DNA of 38,140 bases, taken from Caldilineaceae bacterium (GTDB taxonomy: Bacteria; Chloroflexota; Anaerolineae; Caldilineales; Caldilineaceae). Shown here piece after piece: positions 35,877 to 38,140 of the stretch. Location of the stretch: contig JAPPKT010000338.1 in assembly GCA_028819675.1 (NCBI GenBank), positions 1-38,140 of the forward strand. Direction: 5' to 3'. A model generated the notes under the pieces. That model did not search any database. It saw only the letters and a list, made by a program, of their open reading frames with translations, and was not told the DNA's origin. The position numbers and the translations under genes were made by a program. How positions within the stretch are numbered: the stretch's first letter is position 1; each line of letters starts with the position of its first letter.

Positions 35877-37454
35877 ATGAGATTTCACGACTGGTGGAAT
35901 GCGTATGTAGACGCGGCCGGGGGCAACAAATGCCAGCCGTCAGACATCGCCTGCGCCATTGCGGAGGCAAAGCCGTGGCTTAATGCCGGTCTGCATGAAT
36001 GCTGTGAGCGAGCCCTCGCGTTGCTCATTGCATTGAAAAAATCCGATGGCCCAGACACACTGCTCGACCTGCTGTTCGAGAACGAGATAGAGGACTGGGA
36101 TAAGGTGTTGCCGGTTCTGGAGGGCTATCGCTTTCTACTGATGACCGACAAAGGATCGGATCCCAACAGGCAGAGTTTCGAAGAGATCGGACCACAATTT
36201 GAAGAGATGCTTCTGGCCGGTTTTGAGAGTTATCACAAGATCTGGCACGGGATAGGAAAAGAGGCCGACCTGAAACATCCAGTCGCTGCGCTTATCGATT
36301 GCTATTTGTCTCACGTAGAGCCGGACACCCACGACACCGGTATATTTCCGGCGCCGCTCGCTGCTCACCGCCATATTGAGACAAAAGCGGAAATGGGTTT
36401 TCTCTTTGACGTAACCGAGTATGACCGCTCGCCGCAAACCGGTGAAATGCCAACAGACGATACACACTCCCATCTTCCCAGCCTTACGCCGCGGCCGGCC
36501 GGCGTCGTTCCGGCTCTGCCAATCGTGCTTTGGGATCGGGCTGTGGAGGCCAAGCCCGGCCGCGGCGCTCCCTATGGCCTGCGATTGTGGGTCGAGGCGA
36601 TTCTCTCCGTGCCGGTGAGCGAACGTTCGGGCACACGCACGATTGCGATCCCTTTCGGACAGATGGTCAAAGCAATGTTCAATCGCTATCGCCGTGACCA
36701 GTTCCCGGCTCTCAGCGCGGCCTTTCGAACCGTCCACAATATGGGCATTGCATGGGGTGAACGGGGGGCCGAGAGCGTCTGGGTTCCGGTCGTCGTTCGA
36801 AATCGACCGGAACGCTGGGATGCCTATGAGAGCGATGTGGTCTTTGAGGTGAATTTGCCGCCCGGAAGTGGTTCCGGCCCACTGGTTTACAAACCTTATT
36901 TGAGAGAGATCGGACGGCACAGTGCGCCGGGTTACAGGGCGACGTTGGGTTTGTGCTATCTCTGGGATCGCTACGGCGCGAACAAAGGTCGCTTTATCCA
37001 GGCGACGATCCCCCGCCTGGCGCGCAACGATCAAGGCGAACTGATAGACTCCGCTGGCGAGGTTCTGTTGACAAAGCAAAACCAACCGATCAGTCAGTAC
37101 ATGATCGGAAAGGGGGACAGCCGGCGTCTGCGGCCTGACGTCGTGGCGCTGGATGAGCAGGACAATCGCGTGTACAGCATCTCGCATGCAGCCAGGGATC
37201 GCAACCCGGCGGTGGAGCGCTATCCGGTACTCAGCGACGCTGACCTGGTCACTCTCTGCTATCCAGCAATCGACGAAACATCCCGCGATGGCAAGCGATT
37301 ATCTCGAAGCGCACGAAGCAACCGGCAAAGCAGGGCACGAGAGGTGATCGAAGGGATGGCGAACAAGGGCTACTGCACCATCGAAGAGGTGGACAATGGA
37401 GTGCGCATTATGCCCCCATCCGGTTGGGGCGCGAGCTATCGCGGTTCGCTGTGA
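35877..37454 (+). CDS. Putative plasmid replication initiator, 525 aa
   Basis: I do not recognise a Pfam family by eye. The protein is soluble. Residues 1-120 are helical and acidic (HDWWNAYVDAAGG, LLDLLFENEIEDWDKVLPVLEGY). The middle (about 215-400) is basic and aromatic with YGLRLWVEAILSVPVSERSG, IAIPFGQMVKAMFNRYRRDQFPALSAAF and YRATLGLCYLWDRYG, like the winged-helix regions of theta-plasmid initiators. The end is SNRQSRAREVIEGMANKGYC-TIEEV, a second helix-turn-helix-like unit. The role is inferred from position: coupled to repA, with iterons starting 3 bases after the stop. ATG 35877 has AGGAGG 8 bases upstream. Confidence 0.65.
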   Translation: MRFHDWWNAYVDAAGGNKCQPSDIACAIAEAKPWLNAGLHECCERALALLIALKKSDGPDTLLDLLFENEIEDWDKVLPVLEGYRFLLMTDKGSDPNRQSFEEIGPQFEEMLLAGFESYHKIWHGIGKEADLKHPVAALIDCYLSHVEPDTHDTGIFPAPLAAHRHIETKAEMGFLFDVTEYDRSPQTGEMPTDDTHSHLPSLTPRPAGVVPALPIVLWDRAVEAKPGRGAPYGLRLWVEAILSVPVSERSGTRTIAIPFGQMVKAMFNRYRRDQFPALSAAFRTVHNMGIAWGERGAESVWVPVVVRNRPERWDAYESDVVFEVNLPPGSGSGPLVYKPYLREIGRHSAPGYRATLGLCYLWDRYGANKGRFIQATIPRLARNDQGELIDSAGEVLLTKQNQPISQYMIGKGDSRRLRPDVVALDEQDNRVYSISHAARDRNPAVERYPVLSDADLVTLCYPAIDETSRDGKRLSRSARSNRQSRAREVIEGMANKGYCTIEEVDNGVRIMPPSGWGASYRGSL

Positions 37455-37456
37455 CG

Positions 37457-37538
37457 CGTCAAACAGGTGAACATTCGCGTCAAACAGGTGCATTTAGACG
37501 TCAAATAGGTGAACATTCGCGTCAAACAGGTGAACATT
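37457..37538 (+). repeat. Four iterons, 21-bp period (replication origin)
   Basis: CGTCAAACAGGTGAACATT begins at 37457, 37478, 37499 and 37520, a constant 21 bp, so all sites face the same side of the helix. Copies 1 and 4 are identical over the core; copy 2 reads GTGCATTTA and copy 3 has CAAATAGG. A fifth copy is at 37790. Such arrays bind the initiator in iteron plasmids. Confidence 0.85.
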
Positions 37539-37568
37539 TAGCTACTTGTCTCTCTGGTAGGGAAAGGG

Positions 37569-37595
37569 ACCCCATTAACCCCATATACCCCATAG
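37569..37595 (+). repeat. ACCCCAT direct repeats, 9-bp period
   Basis: ACCCCATTA, ACCCCATAT and ACCCCATAG lie head to tail at 37569, 37578 and 37587. The last is part of the left arm of the first origin hairpin. They may be melting or initiator sites. Confidence 0.7.
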
Positions 37596-37617
37596 TTCCA
37601 TAAGGACTATGGGGTAT
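37585..37617. repeat. Origin hairpin 1, perfect 12-bp arms
   Basis: ATACCCCATAGT and ACTATGGGGTAT flank TCCATAAGG. It lies 47 bases after the iterons and directly touches hairpin 2. Confidence 0.85.
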
Positions 37618-37650
37618 GTTATGGGGGTTGCGCTGAAGCGCCCCCATAAC
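37618..37650. repeat. Origin hairpin 2
   Basis: GTTATGGGG pairs with CCCCATAAC and encloses GCGCT-GA-AGCGC, with a three-base bulge on the left. With hairpin 1 it makes two adjacent strong stem-loops, as expected for single-strand initiation (ssi) or leading/lagging start sites in RSF1010-like origins. Confidence 0.8.
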
Positions 37651-37652
37651 AT

Positions 37653-37787
37653 GTGACAGAAAGACGACGACCGCGACGGGTCGAGAGAACCGTCTATTGC
37701 GAACGTCTGCGGCTCGGCTTCAAGCATGAGAATATCTATGTCAACCAGTTCGACACAGTGCGTAAGTTATGCACCGGTTCGCTGTGA
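37653..37787 (+). CDS. Short chimeric ORF inside the origin, 44 aa
   Basis: A GTG start opens MTERRRPRRVERTVYCERLR, and then LGFKHENIYVNQFDTV continues to a stop in TGSL. The first 38 residues look like the start of a basic DNA-binding or mobilisation protein. The last bases (GGTTCGCTGTGACGCGTCAAA) repeat the end of the initiator gene and first iteron exactly. The gene's true 3' part thus seems to have been replaced by a copy of the initiator end. No good ribosome site. Probably a remnant. Confidence 0.3.
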   Translation: MTERRRPRRVERTVYCERLRLGFKHENIYVNQFDTVRKLCTGSL

Positions 37788-37860
37788 CGCGTCAAACAGG
37801 TGAACTTTGGGCTGCTTTTCTCTCTAGTAGGGAAGGGGATCCCATATAGCCCATACCGCA
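37776..37860 (+). repeat. Second, partial copy of the origin with iteron 5
   Basis: From GGTTCGCTGTGACGCGTCAA (compare 37443) through iteron 5 (37790-37808) and TCTCTAGTAGGGAAGGGGAT (compare 37552-37571), this segment repeats the border of the main origin but with one iteron instead of four. It is a direct duplication about 330 bp apart. Confidence 0.7.
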
Positions 37861-37976
37861 CTGGTGGTGTGAGCGGTCAGCGCAGCCGGAGCCCCAATTT
37901 AGCCTGATTTTCCAAAGACAAAGCCTGATCGCTCCATTTCTTCCTTCGCAACCCAATCCAACATGTCTTGACGCCG

Positions 37977-38015
37977 GCAAAAACGACAATTTGTCGTTTT
38001 TGCGGGTGTTTTTTT
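37977..38015 (+). terminator. Perfect 13-bp hairpin with T-tract
   Basis: GCAAAAACGACAA and TTGTCGTTTTTGC are separated by a single T. GGGTG and seven T follow. It could end transcription running rightward from the rep operon, although the single-base loop means the apex must open. It also resembles a protein-bound palindrome. Confidence 0.5.
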
Positions 38016-38073
38016 GCCAATGGATGAAGCGCCGGGCGGGTCTCCTGCACAGGCTGCTTCAGGGGTGGCTGCG

Positions 38074-38107
38074 GCCATGCGGCCAGCCGTGTAGCCGGCC
38101 GCATGGC
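38074..38107. repeat. 11-bp inverted repeat
   Basis: GCCATGCGGCC (38074-38084) and GGCCGCATGGC (38097-38107) are exact reverse complements around a 12-base loop. Confidence 0.75.
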
Positions 38108-38140
38108 GGTTGAGATAGGTTAGCGGATCGGGGGCGCGTA

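Larger units (their letters stand above)
37861..38140. other. Gene-free right end with two hairpins
   Basis: No supported gene. It holds the terminator-like hairpin at 37977-38015 and an 11-bp inverted repeat at 38074-38107. Confidence 0.5.

Overview
The window looks like bacterial chromosome DNA of moderately high GC, most likely from Chloroflexota (Caldilinea/Anaerolinea-like). Pointers are Thr/Pro-rich linkers in exported proteins, an MmyB-type regulator, Cache and FN3 fragments, many lipoprotein solute-binding proteins, and abundant dispersed repeats and gene remnants. This assignment is inference; there is no rRNA or other marker gene. The window opens inside a gene (3' end of a Cache-domain protein).

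Layout. 1-1.2 kb: Cache gene end, then decayed coding remnants. 1.2-9.2 kb, all on the minus strand: small membrane proteins; a probable operon of sulfatase, ABC ATPase, MacB-type permease and MacA-type adaptor; two SIMPL-domain paralogues, the second broken; a 51-aa membrane microprotein. 9.2-9.8 kb: repeats, palindromes and a regulator promoter. 9.8-11.3 kb (+): MmyB-like regulator, a 54-aa paralogue of the microprotein, and a ribbon-helix-helix protein. 11.4-13.7 kb (-): hypothetical protein, branched-chain amino-acid-type solute-binding lipoprotein, truncated L,D-transpeptidase. 14.2-16.6 kb (-): eight-heme cytochrome c with a polytopic membrane partner. 17.0-19.1 kb (-): glycine-betaine-type binding lipoprotein and a decayed paralogue, bordered by a 113-116-bp repeat family. 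20.0-23.4 kb: DUF262/DUF1524 nuclease-like gene with a -1 frameshift at a slippery heptamer, ssb, and a BrnT/BrnA-like toxin-antitoxin pair. 23.5-30.0 kb: one giant secreted leucine-rich-repeat protein built of ten modules. 30.0-33.8 kb: comEA and comEC for DNA uptake.

34.0 kb to the end is a different kind of DNA: a plasmid-type replication module. In order it holds a small CopG-like ribbon-helix-helix gene, a predicted ~63-nt antisense RNA on the opposite strand with its own extended -10 promoter and terminator, a RepA-like hexameric helicase gene, a 525-aa putative initiator, four iterons with an exact 21-bp period, two large hairpins, and a partial second copy of the origin. The copG - antisense RNA - rep order recalls the two-part copy control of pMV158-type plasmids, but it is joined to a RepA helicase and iterons. 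Following directly on comEC, it suggests an integrated plasmid or integrative element whose left edge lies near 33.8-34.0 kb.

The most novel items are this replication module, the pair of short MELYVEP-motif membrane microproteins, the frameshifted DUF262-DUF1524-HTH protein, the ten-module LRR protein and the octaheme cytochrome/membrane protein pair.
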